Program-made: the position numbers and the translations under genes
Shown here: in pieces, positions 43,636-53,111 of the stretch
Layout: the number at the start of each line of letters is the position of its first letter
How positions within the stretch are numbered: position 1 is the first letter of the stretch
Assembly: GCA_944363035.1 (NCBI GenBank)
Contig: CALVTS010000005.1
Location: 52,850-116,849 of the forward strand
Reading direction: 5' to 3'
Source: an uncultured Clostridia bacterium
Lineage (GTDB): Bacteria; Bacillota; Clostridia; Christensenellales; CAG-917
Length of the DNA stretch: 64,000 nt
The notes under the pieces: generated by a model
The model's database searches: none
Told to the model about the DNA's origin: nothing
The model's input: only the letters and a program-made list of their open reading frames with translations

Positions 43636-44333
43636 TTCTTCTTCTTTTCGGCGAGGAGCTTCTCGACGTACTCGTCGCACGCCCTCCTCGTCGCCTGCAT
43701 CCCCTCGTATATCTTCGCGGTAGCGCGCTCGTGATCCGCAGGGTCGCGGCTCATATAGAACTCTTCCAGCGAAATGGGCTCGCCGATATACAGCCAGTTG
43801 CGCCTGAACGCCTTGTGCATACGGTAATACACCATGGGGAGCACGGGCTTTTTCGCCTTTATCGCGAAGCGCGCCGCCCCCTGCTTGAATTCCAGCATCT
43901 CCTTGGTGCCCTCGCGGTTGCGGGTGCCCTCGGGGTACATCACCAGCTTTTTGTCGGCGCGGAGCACTCCCAACACCTCTTTGACAGCGTTGATGTCGGG
44001 CTCGCCGCGATGCACGGGGATGGCGCCCGCCTTTCTCAGGAACCAATTGGCTATCTTTGCGCACTCGAAAGCCTCCGCCTTTGCGAGCACATGGAGTTCC
44101 TTCTTGTAAAGATACGCCACGGGAATGAGGGTGTCGGGGATCGCGTAGTGATTGCACACCACCAGTCCCCCGCCCATATTCTCAAAGCGGTCCTTGTTGA
44201 CTATCTCTGTGGGCCAAAGCAACTTGATGAGAGGAGTGAGCGCCGCTCTCACCACACGGTAAAAACGGAAGCTCTCCTGTTTTTTTGAGGGAGAGGCTTT
44301 CTTTTGCTTCCCGCCTGCTTCGTTTGCTGTCAT
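43632..44333 (-). CDS. plsC: 1-acyl-sn-glycerol-3-phosphate acyltransferase PlsC
   Basis: PlsC acylates lysophosphatidic acid. The catalytic NHYAIPD (HX4D) near residue 78, GAIPVHRGEPD and YPEGTRNREG are the family motifs. Length 233 aa is normal. It overlaps cmk upstream and ispH-rpsA downstream, each by ATGA; the cmk-plsC-ispH-rpsA order is common in Clostridia. CdsA, which uses the product, is in the 6-26 kb block. Confidence 0.94.
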   Translation of the reverse strand: MTANEAGGKQKKASPSKKQESFRFYRVVRAALTPLIKLLWPTEIVNKDRFENMGGGLVVCNHYAIPDTLIPVAYLYKKELHVLAKAEAFECAKIANWFLRKAGAIPVHRGEPDINAVKEVLGVLRADKKLVMYPEGTRNREGTKEMLEFKQGAARFAIKAKKPVLPMVYYRMHKAFRRNWLYIGEPISLEEFYMSRDPADHERATAKIYEGMQATRRACDEYVEKLLAEKKKK

Positions 44334-44995
44334 TTTATCTTCTCCTTGACTATGCTTTCCACTTTTTCGGCGACCTCATCCGCAGTCAGATGCGTGGTGT
44401 CCAGTTCCACCGCGTCCTCCGCCTTTTTGAGGGGAGCGACCGCGCGGTGAGAATCGTTGTAGTCGCGCTTGTTTATGTCGGCAAGCACCTCCTCGAAGGT
44501 GCATTCGACGCCCTTTTCGGCAAGCTCCTTGAACCGCCTTTGAGCCCTCTCCTCGGGGGATGCGGTCATGAATATCTTGCAATTCGCGTCCGGAAGCACG
44601 AATGTGCCTATGTCCCTGCCGTCCAACACCACGTCGTGGGTCTTGGCAAATTCCCTTTGCAGCTCCACCATCTTGTATCTCACGACGGGAAGCGCCGAAA
44701 CGTCGGAAGCGGCTTTGGACATATGCGGCTCGCGAAGATAGGGGGTCGCGTTTTCGCCGCAGACGTAGATCTGCTGTGCCCCGTCCTCGTAACGGATGTC
44801 CATCTCGAGCTCCTTCAAAACGCGTCCGACGCCCTCTTCGTCGGACACCGAAACGCCCTTTTTCAGCACGAAATAGGCGACGCTCCTGTACATCGCGCCC
44901 GTGTCGAGATATATCAGCCCCAGCTTTTTTGCCACGGCTTTGGCGATGGTGCTCTTGCCCGCCCCGGCGGGACCGTCTATCGCAATGTTTATCAT
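44330..44995 (-). CDS. cmk: Cytidylate kinase
   Basis: Cmk phosphorylates CMP and dCMP. IAIDGPAGAGKST is the P-loop; YLDTGAMYRS, DGRDIGTFVLP and RDYNDSHRAVAPL are diagnostic. I start at the ATG at 44995, giving 221 aa; the longer in-frame form is upstream sequence without domain match. It overlaps plsC. Confidence 0.96.
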   Translation of the reverse strand: MINIAIDGPAGAGKSTIAKAVAKKLGLIYLDTGAMYRSVAYFVLKKGVSVSDEEGVGRVLKELEMDIRYEDGAQQIYVCGENATPYLREPHMSKAASDVSALPVVRYKMVELQREFAKTHDVVLDGRDIGTFVLPDANCKIFMTASPEERAQRRFKELAEKGVECTFEEVLADINKRDYNDSHRAVAPLKKAEDAVELDTTHLTADEVAEKVESIVKEKIK

Positions 44996-45039
44996 ACGCA
45001 CCTCTTTTGCGAAATTATATCCGCATTCCCTCCCTTCTG

Positions 45040-46269
45040 TCAACGGGCGGGACTCTTTGCCGACATGATATCGGCGGCGACCGCCGCGGCGGTGGAGAAC
45101 GCTATCTGCAAATTGTATCCTCCCGTGTACGCGTCGGCGTCTATCACTTCCCCCGCGAAATAAAGCCCCTCGACAAGCCTGCTCCCGCACTTGGGAGTGA
45201 GGTCTTTAAGGTCCACGCCTCCCGAAGTGATCACCGCTTCCTCGAAGGGTCCCACGCCCGCGAAACGGAATTTGAGACATTTCAGCGTTTCGACAAGCCG
45301 ACGTCTCTCCTCCGCCGTCACGGAATTCACTTTTTTTTCGGGAGGGAGCCCCGCTCTTTGCAAGAGATACAGGTTGAGTTTTTCGGGAAGCAAGGCTCTG
45401 GTCACGTTTTTCAGATCCGCGTTCTTTCTCTCCCCGAAATCGCGGAGCACTCTGGCGTCCAGCTTTTCGGGAGACAAAGCGGGTTTGAGGTCGAGGGAAA
45501 GCTCCGCCCCTCCCGCTCTGTTGAGATGTGCCGACAGCGTGAGTGCGACGGGTCCGCTCAGTCCTCTTTTGGTGAAGAGCATCTCCCCGAACTCCGAAAA
45601 AGTCTTCCCTCCCGCCACCGAAGCGGTGAGACGGATGTTTTTCAGAGAAATGCCGTTGAGAAAGGACACGTCCTCTTTGGTGAGCAGTTGAACGAGGGAG
45701 GGCACGGGCTTCACGACGGAATGCCCGAAACTCTCGGCAAAACGATAGCCGTCCCCCGTGGAGCCCGTGGAGGGATAGCTCTTCCCTCCCGTGGCGATGA
45801 CAAGGACGTCCGAGGTCTCCTTCCTGCCGTCCGAAGAGGTAAGGACAAAATCCCCTCCCGTCTTTTCCGCCTTTGCGACTTCCCATCCGAGCTCGACGCG
45901 CACTCCGCTCTCTTTGAGAGCGCGATCAAGCGCGCGCGTGATATCCGAGGACTTCCCCGACGCAGGGAAGACCCTGTTCCCTCTCTCGGTGACCAAGGGG
46001 ACGCCCATATCCTCGAAAAAGGCTTTCGTATCGTCGGGAGTGAAAGACCAGACGGCGGAGCGCAGGAATTTTTCTCCGCGCACCACCCCTTCCAGAAACT
46101 CGCGGGGAGGGAGATCGGCGGTCAGATTGCACCGTCCTTTCCCCGTGATGAAGAGCTTTTTGCCCGTCTTTTCGTTCTTTTCCAGGAGGACGACCTCAGC
46201 TCCGTTGCGCGCGCAAAGCACCGCGCACAAACACCCTGCGGCGCCTCCTCCCACTATGCACGCTTTCAC
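45040..46269 (-). CDS. FAD-dependent HI0933-family oxidoreductase (BaiN/YhiN-like)
   Basis: A 409-residue flavoprotein of the HI0933-like family. The dinucleotide motif CIVGGGAAGCLCAVL is at the N terminus, GKGRCNLT is the family signature, VLVIATGGKSYPSTGSTGDG is central and GLYFAGEVIDADAYTGGYNL binds FAD near the C terminus. The GTG at 46269 overlaps the surE stop as GTGA and has GGAG 8 bases upstream, so I prefer it to the GTG at 46278. The substrate is unknown. Confidence 0.9.
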   Translation of the reverse strand: MKACIVGGGAAGCLCAVLCARNGAEVVLLEKNEKTGKKLFITGKGRCNLTADLPPREFLEGVVRGEKFLRSAVWSFTPDDTKAFFEDMGVPLVTERGNRVFPASGKSSDITRALDRALKESGVRVELGWEVAKAEKTGGDFVLTSSDGRKETSDVLVIATGGKSYPSTGSTGDGYRFAESFGHSVVKPVPSLVQLLTKEDVSFLNGISLKNIRLTASVAGGKTFSEFGEMLFTKRGLSGPVALTLSAHLNRAGGAELSLDLKPALSPEKLDARVLRDFGERKNADLKNVTRALLPEKLNLYLLQRAGLPPEKKVNSVTAEERRRLVETLKCLKFRFAGVGPFEEAVITSGGVDLKDLTPKCGSRLVEGLYFAGEVIDADAYTGGYNLQIAFSTAAAVAADIMSAKSPAR

Positions 46270-47036
46270 AGTTTCCACTCCGTGCCGTCCACTCTTTTCA
46301 GGCTCTCGTCATCCGTGCACAGCACCCTCACGGGAGTCACGGTGATGTAGCCCGTGTCGGACAGCTTGCAATCGGTGTCCTCCTCGGCGTCCGAACAGTC
46401 GCGGGGAGCGCCGAAGAGTTCGTATCCGCCGTTGCCGTCATGCTCGTAGCGGTCGTTGTAGCGCCTGAGCCCGAGGGGGACGACGGCGACTCCCTTTATC
46501 TTCTCCCGTCTTCCCGAGGGGACGTTCACATTGAGGGTCACGTAGGGGGAGGTCGCGGCATACAGCGCGTCGAGGTTATCCCTGACGAATTCGGCGGCAA
46601 GCGCGTATCCTCCGTCCGCCGCGAATGTGGACACCGCGATCGAGGGCACTCCGAGGACGCTCCCCTCCTCCGCCGCGCCGAAGGTGCCGGAATAGATGAT
46701 GTCCGACCCTATGTTGAGCACGCTGTTTATCCCGGAGATCACGAGGTCGAATTTTTCGTCGCGATAGATATATTCCAACGCGAATTTCACCGCGTCTGCG
46801 GGAGAGCCGTGCACCGCATGGAAGGGGATATCCTTCTTCCCCGCCATGAGCACGGCTTCATCGGGCGCGATCTCGCTCCATTTCAGGGTGCGGTTGAATG
46901 TGAGCGCGTGCCCCGCCCCGGACTTCTCGGTCGCGGGAGCGCTCACCCGCACTTCGTGCTCGTCCGCGAGCGCGAGCGCAAGGGTGATGATGCCCTCTGC
47001 GGAATAGCCGTCGTCGTTTGTCAGCAGTATCTTCAT
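46266..47036 (-). CDS. surE: 5'-nucleotidase SurE
   Basis: SurE is a metal-dependent nucleoside monophosphate phosphatase. ILLTNDDGYSAEG carries the two Asp ligands, and VISGINSVLNIGSDIIYSGT is the second conserved block. Length 256 aa is normal. It lies 13 bases after rluB and overlaps the flavoprotein. Confidence 0.95.
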   Translation of the reverse strand: MKILLTNDDGYSAEGIITLALALADEHEVRVSAPATEKSGAGHALTFNRTLKWSEIAPDEAVLMAGKKDIPFHAVHGSPADAVKFALEYIYRDEKFDLVISGINSVLNIGSDIIYSGTFGAAEEGSVLGVPSIAVSTFAADGGYALAAEFVRDNLDALYAATSPYVTLNVNVPSGRREKIKGVAVVPLGLRRYNDRYEHDGNGGYELFGAPRDCSDAEEDTDCKLSDTGYITVTPVRVLCTDDESLKRVDGTEWKL

Positions 47037-47049
47037 ATCTTCCGCCCTT

Positions 47050-47751
47050 TCACAAGGATTTGAGATAGGCTATCTCATATTCGTTGAGTTCCCTCTTCGC
47101 TCCCCGTCCCAAACCTCCGAGGCGGAGCTCGCCTATGGCGGTGCGTTTCAGGAACACGACATTTTTCTCCACCGCGGCGAACATATTGCGTATCTCGCGG
47201 TTCTTGCCCTCGGTGATGACCACTTCGAGGCGGCTCATGCCATTCTCCTCCCCGAGGAGCTTCACTTTGCAACGGGAATATTTCACGCCCTCGTAGGTCG
47301 CCCCCTTTCGGAGTATCGCAAGATCGCTCTCGGATATGCCGCCCTCGATCTTGACTATGTACGTTTTGGGTATCGCCGAAGAGGGATGGGTCAGTCTGAA
47401 AGTCAGTTCGCCGTCATCGGTGAAAAGCAACAAGCCCTCGCTGTCGTAATCCAGTCTGCCCACGGGGACGAGGCGGCGGTCGGCGTTGAGATAGTCGTAC
47501 ACCGTCTTTCTGCCCTTGTCGTCCGAAAAGGTCGTCACGCACCCCTTGGGCTTGTTGAGCATGATATATTCGTAATGCGCGACGGGGAGTATCTTTTTGC
47601 CGTCGAGGAAGACGGAATCCTTTTCCTTCACTTCCGTCCCGAGCTCGACGACCTTTTTCCCGTTCACGCTCACCCGTCCCTCGGCGATGAGAGCGTCCGC
47701 CTTTCTTCTGGAACACACCCCGCACTCGGCGATATACTTATTGAGCCGCAT
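47050..47751 (-). CDS. rluB: 23S rRNA pseudouridine synthase RluB family
   Basis: An S4 domain (RLNKYIAECGVCSRRKADAL) is followed by the pseudouridine synthase domain with the catalytic Asp in VGRLDYDSEGLLLFTDDG and the ITEGKNREIRNMF block. The 233 residues fit RsuA/RluB/RluE enzymes; in Bacillota the gene near scpA-scpB is the RluB type for 23S rRNA. Start at 47751 with AGGTG upstream. It is part of the scpAB to surE gene run. Confidence 0.92.
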   Translation of the reverse strand: MRLNKYIAECGVCSRRKADALIAEGRVSVNGKKVVELGTEVKEKDSVFLDGKKILPVAHYEYIMLNKPKGCVTTFSDDKGRKTVYDYLNADRRLVPVGRLDYDSEGLLLFTDDGELTFRLTHPSSAIPKTYIVKIEGGISESDLAILRKGATYEGVKYSRCKVKLLGEENGMSRLEVVITEGKNREIRNMFAAVEKNVVFLKRTAIGELRLGGLGRGAKRELNEYEIAYLKSL

Positions 47752-47893
47752 TTTACACCTTTTGTTGACTTTTTTGCGCCCGAAACACGCGCCGCGCGTC
47801 CGCGCGCGCCGTATCCTCTCGCAGAAAACGATTATAAACGAAAACCCCCGCGAACGCAAGCGTATCGCGGAGGCGAGAATATGATATCCGCCA

Positions 47894-48859
47894 TCACACC
47901 CATCTCACGCCGAGAGGTTCCCCCTCCTTTTTCACGGGATATGCCGAGGGATGCGGAGCGCCGTCCTTTCCGAAACTCGCTTCGACAGAGCGCATCCCCT
48001 CCTCCCAGCGAGGCAGAGCGAGCACGTTCGTCATGCGGTACTCGGCGAACGCGCGATCCAGCATGGCGCGCATCGCCTCCCACATATCGTAGCGGTCCAG
48101 CACCACGCCGATGAGCTGCATCCCGTCTCTGTACGCGCCTCCCACCAGACATCTGCCGCTCTTTGTGGTATAACCCGTCTTCACTCCGTTCCCTCCCTCG
48201 AAATTTGTCAGGAGTTTGTTTTTGTTGACGAAATGCCTCCTGCTCTCTCCCTCTCCGACCGTGACGCTTTTAGTGCTCATTATGCGGCGCAGATCGGGAT
48301 CGCGATACGCCTCGCGGGTGATGAGAGCGAGATCCCGCGCCGTGGTGTAATGCGCGTCGTCGTGAAGTCCGTGAGGGTTGACGAAATGAGAATGCGTCGC
48401 GCCGCATCCCCTCGCCCTCTCGTTCATCATTTCGGCAAACCTCGGGACGCTCCCGCCCGCCGCCAAAGCCAACGCCACGGCGGCGTCGTTGCCGCTCCTC
48501 AACATCAACCCGTAAAGGAGCTCCTCCACCGTAAGTTTTTCACCCGCTCTGAGATATATCGAGGATCCCTCCGTCCCCGCCGCCTCCTTCGGCACCTCCA
48601 CCGTGAGCCCGAGAGGGAGAGTCTCTCTCACCACGAGCGCGGTGAGTATCTTTGTGGTGCTGGCGGGATAAGCCCTCTTGTCCGCGTCCCTCTTGAAGAG
48701 CACCCTGCCCGTAGTCTGCTCTATGACTATCGCGGGAGAGGTCTTTGCCTCCGCCGTGCGGCGGGGGAACGCCGCAAACAGCGCGAAACACAGGATCAGG
48801 ACGGCGCATATCCCTCCCGTGAACTTTACCGTCCTGCAAGACTCATTCGTCCTCTTCAT
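47894..48859 (-). CDS. dacF: D-alanyl-D-alanine carboxypeptidase, DacF type
   Basis: A low-molecular-weight PBP of 321 residues with a signal peptide (hydrophobic about 14-33, AEA cleavage site). The active-site motifs are STTK, SGN and KTG (in GVKTGYTTKSG). The C-terminal beta domain is short. The neighbour gerW/ytfJ suggests a role in spore cortex formation, so DacF type is the best guess. A second such enzyme is at 53.1-54.3 kb. It overlaps gerW by 17 bases. Confidence 0.9.
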   Translation of the reverse strand: MKRTNESCRTVKFTGGICAVLILCFALFAAFPRRTAEAKTSPAIVIEQTTGRVLFKRDADKRAYPASTTKILTALVVRETLPLGLTVEVPKEAAGTEGSSIYLRAGEKLTVEELLYGLMLRSGNDAAVALALAAGGSVPRFAEMMNERARGCGATHSHFVNPHGLHDDAHYTTARDLALITREAYRDPDLRRIMSTKSVTVGEGESRRHFVNKNKLLTNFEGGNGVKTGYTTKSGRCLVGGAYRDGMQLIGVVLDRYDMWEAMRAMLDRAFAEYRMTNVLALPRWEEGMRSVEASFGKDGAPHPSAYPVKKEGEPLGVRWV

Positions 48860-49211
48860 GCTTTTTCACCGCCTTCAACGCCGTTTTCAGGAGTTCCTTC
48901 CATTTCTCCCCCTTTTCGGAGGGCGTGACGGAAAGGAATTTTTTCTCTTTGCCGCACACCAGAAAACCTATCGGGGTGACGGTGATCCCTCCCCCGCTCG
49001 CCACCGCGCAGGGGTATCCCTCCCTCTTCTGCGCCTTGTCGCCGAGCCCGTATTCTCCTCCGCCAGCCACAAACCCGTAGCTGACTTTGCTCACGGGGAT
49101 GAGCACGGTGCCGTCCTCTGCGCGCACCGCTCTCCCCACCACCGCGTCGCAGTCCGATACCGCGCGCATCCTCTCGATGGTGCTTTGCAATATCTCGTCA
49201 AGTTCTCTCAT
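48843..49211 (-). CDS. gerW: Sporulation protein YtfJ / GerW
   Basis: A 122-residue YtfJ protein. GTVLIPVSKVSYGFVAGGGE and the Gly-rich VASGGGITVTPIGFLV are the conserved core. In B. subtilis it is made in the forespore and needed for SleB-dependent germination. The ytfI-ytfJ pair is conserved, and it is so here (14-base overlap). Confidence 0.92.
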   Translation of the reverse strand: MRELDEILQSTIERMRAVSDCDAVVGRAVRAEDGTVLIPVSKVSYGFVAGGGEYGLGDKAQKREGYPCAVASGGGITVTPIGFLVCGKEKKFLSVTPSEKGEKWKELLKTALKAVKKHEEDE

Positions 49212-49737
49212 TTTTCCTCCTCGCGTCTTTCAGAAAATATGCGGCGACGGCTGTCAGTACCGAGAGCGGAGACAGAGTGAAGCTCAACCCCACGTCCGCT
49301 GTCAGAGTCTCTGAAGAGGGAGAAAAGTACACTCTGCGCGACACTCTTTCGGGCAACAGCGAAAGCAACGCCGCGACGCCGCCCCACACCGTAGCGCCGC
49401 GCGCCGCGTCCTCTCCTCCGACAAGCACGGCGACTCTGCCCGAACGCAGAAACAGCGCCTTTTTCATGCTTGACGCCAAATGGATGACACTCCTCTTCTT
49501 CCCATCCGAGGAAAGGGACGGTATCTCCCTGTTTTTGCCGTTTATCCGCAATCTAACGGCGTCTTTTGACTGTGAAACTCCCAAAAGCAACACCCGCGCG
49601 CCGTACACGGCGACCTCCGCTCCCGCCCTCAGGGAGAGGGAGTCTATGTGCGCCGTGACTCTCACTCCGACGGGCAGGAGCAGGAGAGCGAACGCCGCCT
49701 CGGCGGCTATCAAAACTATCAAAAACGCCACATTCAT
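49198..49737 (-). CDS. DUF2953 membrane protein, YtfI-like
   Basis: A 179-residue protein with an N-terminal membrane segment (FLIVLIAAEAAFALLLLPVG) and a second near the C terminus (LSPLSVLTAVAAYFL), between them a mainly beta region. It matches the YtfI/DUF2953 layout and sits directly before ytfJ. Start at 49737 is chosen for the signal-like start; the ribosome site is weak. Function unknown, probably sporulation-related. Confidence 0.78.
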   Translation of the reverse strand: MNVAFLIVLIAAEAAFALLLLPVGVRVTAHIDSLSLRAGAEVAVYGARVLLLGVSQSKDAVRLRINGKNREIPSLSSDGKKRSVIHLASSMKKALFLRSGRVAVLVGGEDAARGATVWGGVAALLSLLPERVSRRVYFSPSSETLTADVGLSFTLSPLSVLTAVAAYFLKDARRKNERT

Positions 49738-49801
49738 ATTGTGGCGTCTTTTTTCGCAAATATGTATCGTAGTCGGCGGAGAACTCCCTTCTAAGGAGGG
49801 A

Positions 49802-50479
49802 CTACTCGTACACCTCGAATTCCTCTCCCGCAAGGAACTCGGGGATCTCCTCTTCCTCCTCCTTGTCTGCGGCGGCTTCCTGCGCCTCTTCGAGGATGGA
49901 GCGGGTGTGGAAAAGGGTCTCTTGTTCGGGAGCGTATATCTCCTTGAGCTTCTCCATCACGTCCGTGTAATCGGGGAGGTCTGCGATGTCCGAGAGCTGG
50001 AACTTCTTCAAAAATTCGTCCGTAGTACCGTAAAGGAAGGGTCTGCCCACGGTGTCCTTTCTGCCCACCACCTGGATGAGACCCGCTTTCAGGAGCCCCG
50101 TTATCGCATATTCGCAACTCGTGGTCGTGCCGTCCGGAGAACCGCGCATCTCTTCCAGCTCCGTACGCGTGACGGGCTGTTGATATGCGATGGTGGCAAG
50201 CACCTCCAAGAGAGTCTTGCTGAGCTGTCTCTCCCTGAGCGGAGTGAGTATCTCGGCAAGTATCTCGCCGTAGCGGGGATTGGAACTGAACTGCAATTTG
50301 CCGTTGAAATCCAACAAAAGCACGCCGCTCTCCCCGCTGTAACGCTTTTGGAGCTCGGCGACGATGGATTCCAGTTTGCGGTTGGTGAGCTCGGGTATCT
50401 TCTCGATTATGTCCTTTTTCGCAAGAGGGGTGCCCGAAGCGAACACCAGCGCTTCCACGACATTCTTAATATTCTCCAT
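49802..50479 (-). CDS. scpB: Segregation and condensation protein B
   Basis: ScpB (225 aa) is the tandem winged-helix partner of ScpA in the SMC condensin. VVEALVFASGTPLAKKDI, LLEVLATIAYQQPVTRTELEE and GRKDTVGRPFLYGTTDEFL are diagnostic. I start at the ATG at 50479, six bases after GAGGAGG; the ATG two codons earlier touches this site. It overlaps the scpA 3' end. Confidence 0.95.
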   Translation of the reverse strand: MENIKNVVEALVFASGTPLAKKDIIEKIPELTNRKLESIVAELQKRYSGESGVLLLDFNGKLQFSSNPRYGEILAEILTPLRERQLSKTLLEVLATIAYQQPVTRTELEEMRGSPDGTTTSCEYAITGLLKAGLIQVVGRKDTVGRPFLYGTTDEFLKKFQLSDIADLPDYTDVMEKLKEIYAPEQETLFHTRSILEEAQEAAADKEEEEEIPEFLAGEEFEVYE

Positions 50480-51623
50480 CCACATCCTCCTCTATCTTGG
50501 GCGCGTCCTCTGCGCCCTCCACGGCGTATATCATTATCTCGCCGAAAGTCTCCTCCTGCTCTGCGCGCAGTCTGCCGTATTTCAAAAGCTCCAGCACGGC
50601 GAGGAAGGTGGTGACTATATCGCTCTTGTCAAAGTCGGGCTCGAACAGCGACGTGAAAGGGAACGCCTTTTCGTAGCGCGTGAGCTCCAGGATATGCTTC
50701 ATCTGATCCGAGACCGAGAACCTGTCCTTCACCACTTTCTTGGGGATGACGGCAGCCTCTCTCCTGTCGGCGTTGACCATGACTCGCGCGAACGCTTCCA
50801 CCAGCTTTGGCAACGAGAAATTGGTGAGCACGACGCGGTAGTCCTTTTCGGTATACGCCGGAAGGCGGTAAAAGCGGTTTATCGTCTCCATCTCGCGCAG
50901 TTTTTCGGATTTCTCCTTCATCAGAGCGAACGCCTGTATCTTGCGTATGAAATCCCTGCGCTGTATCTCGGGGTCTTCGAAATAGTCGTCCTCTTCGTCG
51001 TCGCTGGGCAGGGTGCGCAGAGATTTGAGATAGACAAGTTGCGCCGCTATCGTGATGAATTCCCCCGCGTATTCGAAATCCATCTCCTCCCGCGGGATGC
51101 TCGCGATTATCTCCACATACTGTCTTGTCACATCCGAGATGAAGATGTCCTCGATGTCTATCTTGGCGTCGTTGATGAGTTCAAGCAAAAGATCAAGAGG
51201 CCCGTCGTAGTCGCTGAGATGATAGTGTATGACGGGTCTTCCTCCCGCCAGATATTCCGAATCCGACATCCCGGGCTCGCCCGTGATGGTCTCTGAGGTC
51301 TCGAATGTCGCCGAAAGCCCCGCCGTATGCGGCAGTTTGCGCTCGTGCACGACCGCCTCGGTGACTATCTCTCCCCTGTACGCCGCGCCGTCGTCAAAGG
51401 GGTTCTCCCTCCTTTTCTCGGGCTCGGGAACGGACTCCGCCCCGTCGGGCTCCGACGATGTCCCCTCCTCGGGCTCCCCCTCGTTTTCGGAAGATATGCC
51501 CTCCCCCTCTTCTCGGGCATGAGTCCAACCGCCCTCCTCTTCGGGGACGGCGTCATACTCCCCCTCTTGCGAAAGAGCGGAGGCGGCGAGTTCTTCCTCG
51601 CCGATATCCTTGTCGTAGGTCAT
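50466..51623 (-). CDS. scpA: Segregation and condensation protein A with an acidic N-terminal extension
   Basis: ScpA is the kleisin of the SMC complex. The normal N terminus, here YDGPLDLLLELINDAKIDIE, begins only at about residue 130; before it is a Glu/Ser/Pro-rich segment rarely seen in ScpA. The C-terminal winged helix (VTTFLAVLELLKYGRL) is intact. The ATG at 51623 overlaps the lysA stop as ATGA and is preferred; an internal Met at about residue 118 would give a conventional protein, so the extension needs protein evidence. Confidence 0.93.
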   Translation of the reverse strand: MTYDKDIGEEELAASALSQEGEYDAVPEEEGGWTHAREEGEGISSENEGEPEEGTSSEPDGAESVPEPEKRRENPFDDGAAYRGEIVTEAVVHERKLPHTAGLSATFETSETITGEPGMSDSEYLAGGRPVIHYHLSDYDGPLDLLLELINDAKIDIEDIFISDVTRQYVEIIASIPREEMDFEYAGEFITIAAQLVYLKSLRTLPSDDEEDDYFEDPEIQRRDFIRKIQAFALMKEKSEKLREMETINRFYRLPAYTEKDYRVVLTNFSLPKLVEAFARVMVNADRREAAVIPKKVVKDRFSVSDQMKHILELTRYEKAFPFTSLFEPDFDKSDIVTTFLAVLELLKYGRLRAEQEETFGEIMIYAVEGAEDAPKIEEDVDGEY

Positions 51624-52933
51624 TTCGTCAGCCATTCGGGCACCGTATTGTTGCGGAGCAGATCTTCGTAAGTCTGCGGTCTTACTATGTAGTCCGCGCG
51701 GTCGCCGTCCACCAGGACCACGGGAGGTATCGCGTTGAGATTGTAGTTGGACGCCATGGAATAGTTGTACGCGCCCGTGGAGAATACTGCGAGGATATCA
51801 CCCGTCTCGGCGTGTTGCAGGGGGATGTCCTTCCCGATGAGGTCCCCGCTTTCACAACACTTGCCCGCGATGGTCACCTTTTCCTCGGCGGGACGATCAG
51901 CCTTGTTGGCTATCATGGCGGAATACACCGAGCCGTACAGCGCGTAACGCGGATTGTCGAACATACCTCCGTCCACCGCGACGTACTTTTTCACGCCCGG
52001 GAAATCTTTCACGGCGCCCACCGTATACAGGGTCACGCCCGCTTCGCCCACGATGCTCCGCCCGGGCTCCACGATGATGAAAGGCTCCGAAAGCCCCTTT
52101 TCCGCCGCCTTTTCCCTCACTCTCGCGGCTATGCTCTCCACGGTGTATGCGTAGCGTTCGGGAGTGAACTTGGGGTCTTCGTCGGTATAATAGATGCCGT
52201 AGCCGCCGCCCATGTCCAGGATATCTGTGGCGACGCCGTCCTCCGAGAGCTTCTTCATGAAGTCCGTCACGATGTCTATCGCCGTATCGTAGGAGGAATG
52301 ATCGTATATCTGCGAGCCGATGTGGACGTGCAATCCACAGAATTCCAACCCCTCGCGGGAGACGATGTCCTTCACCACGTCCGCCGCGTCCCCGTGGACG
52401 TCAAACCCGAATTTGCTGAAAGGCGCCGCCGTCACCACGGCTTCGTATGTATGGGCGGACACTCCGGGATTCACGCGCACCAGCACCTTCTGTTTCATGC
52501 CTCTCGCCTTTGCCGCAGAGTCCAGAATTTCGAGCTCGTTGAGGCTGTCCACCACAAAATAGCCTATCCCGGCCTCCAAGCCTTCCTCTATCTCGCGAGG
52601 AGTCTTGTTGTTGCCGTGGAAAAGCACCTTTTTGAGATCGACGCCCGCCTGTCGGACGAGATAAAGCTCCCCTCCCGACACCACGTCGAACCAAAGCCCG
52701 TGCGCCGCCGCGAGCTTTGCGGTGGCTACCGTGGCGAACGCCTTATTCGCAAACGCCACCGCGCCCCTGCCGCCCTTGTTCACGGCTCGGACGAAAGCGT
52801 CCGCAACTTCGGCGATGTATCTCGCGTCCATGACGTAGAGCGGGGTGCCGAATCTTTTTGCGAGCTCCGTTGCTTTTAACTCCCCTATCCAAAGGTTGCC
52901 GTCTTTTACGTAAAGTGTATCGCGTGTGTTCAT
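51620..52933 (-). CDS. lysA: Diaminopimelate decarboxylase
   Basis: LysA is the PLP enzyme that makes lysine from meso-diaminopimelate. AFANKAF has the PLP lysine, LHVHIGSQIYD, LDMGGGYGI and EPGRSIVGEAGVTLY are conserved, and the C-terminal CCESGD holds the active-site Cys. AGGAG precedes the ATG at 52933; length 437 aa is normal. It overlaps scpA by ATGA. Confidence 0.96.
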   Translation of the reverse strand: MNTRDTLYVKDGNLWIGELKATELAKRFGTPLYVMDARYIAEVADAFVRAVNKGGRGAVAFANKAFATVATAKLAAAHGLWFDVVSGGELYLVRQAGVDLKKVLFHGNNKTPREIEEGLEAGIGYFVVDSLNELEILDSAAKARGMKQKVLVRVNPGVSAHTYEAVVTAAPFSKFGFDVHGDAADVVKDIVSREGLEFCGLHVHIGSQIYDHSSYDTAIDIVTDFMKKLSEDGVATDILDMGGGYGIYYTDEDPKFTPERYAYTVESIAARVREKAAEKGLSEPFIIVEPGRSIVGEAGVTLYTVGAVKDFPGVKKYVAVDGGMFDNPRYALYGSVYSAMIANKADRPAEEKVTIAGKCCESGDLIGKDIPLQHAETGDILAVFSTGAYNYSMASNYNLNAIPPVVLVDGDRADYIVRPQTYEDLLRNNTVPEWLTK

Positions 52934-53030
52934 AAGTACTCCTATTTTATCCGTGATATGATAGCACGCGCGCACGAAAAAGTCAATCGCACCGCGCTTT
53001 CACGCGGCAATTATGCGCATTTCCGAAAAG

Positions 53031-53094
53031 GAAAGAGGGACGCCGCCCGTCCCCCTTTGCCCGAAACGGGACGCTCCGCCGTTTCGGAGCGTCC
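53031..53094 (-). terminator. Two hairpins after the dacA-like gene
   Basis: GGACGCTCCG/CGGAGCGTCC (53069-53094) is a perfect 10-bp stem without U-run; AAAGGGGGACG/CGTCCCTCTTT (53032-53058, one mismatch) follows and runs into CCTTTTC on the minus strand. Together they probably separate the dacA-like gene from lysA. Confidence 0.6.
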
Positions 53095-53111
53095 GCTCTC
53101 TTGTTTGTAGG

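Noticed and set aside
44602..46350. 582-codon open frame on the + strand
   Set aside because: It lies opposite cmk and the flavoprotein gene and has a very Arg/Ser/Pro-rich translation; a shadow.
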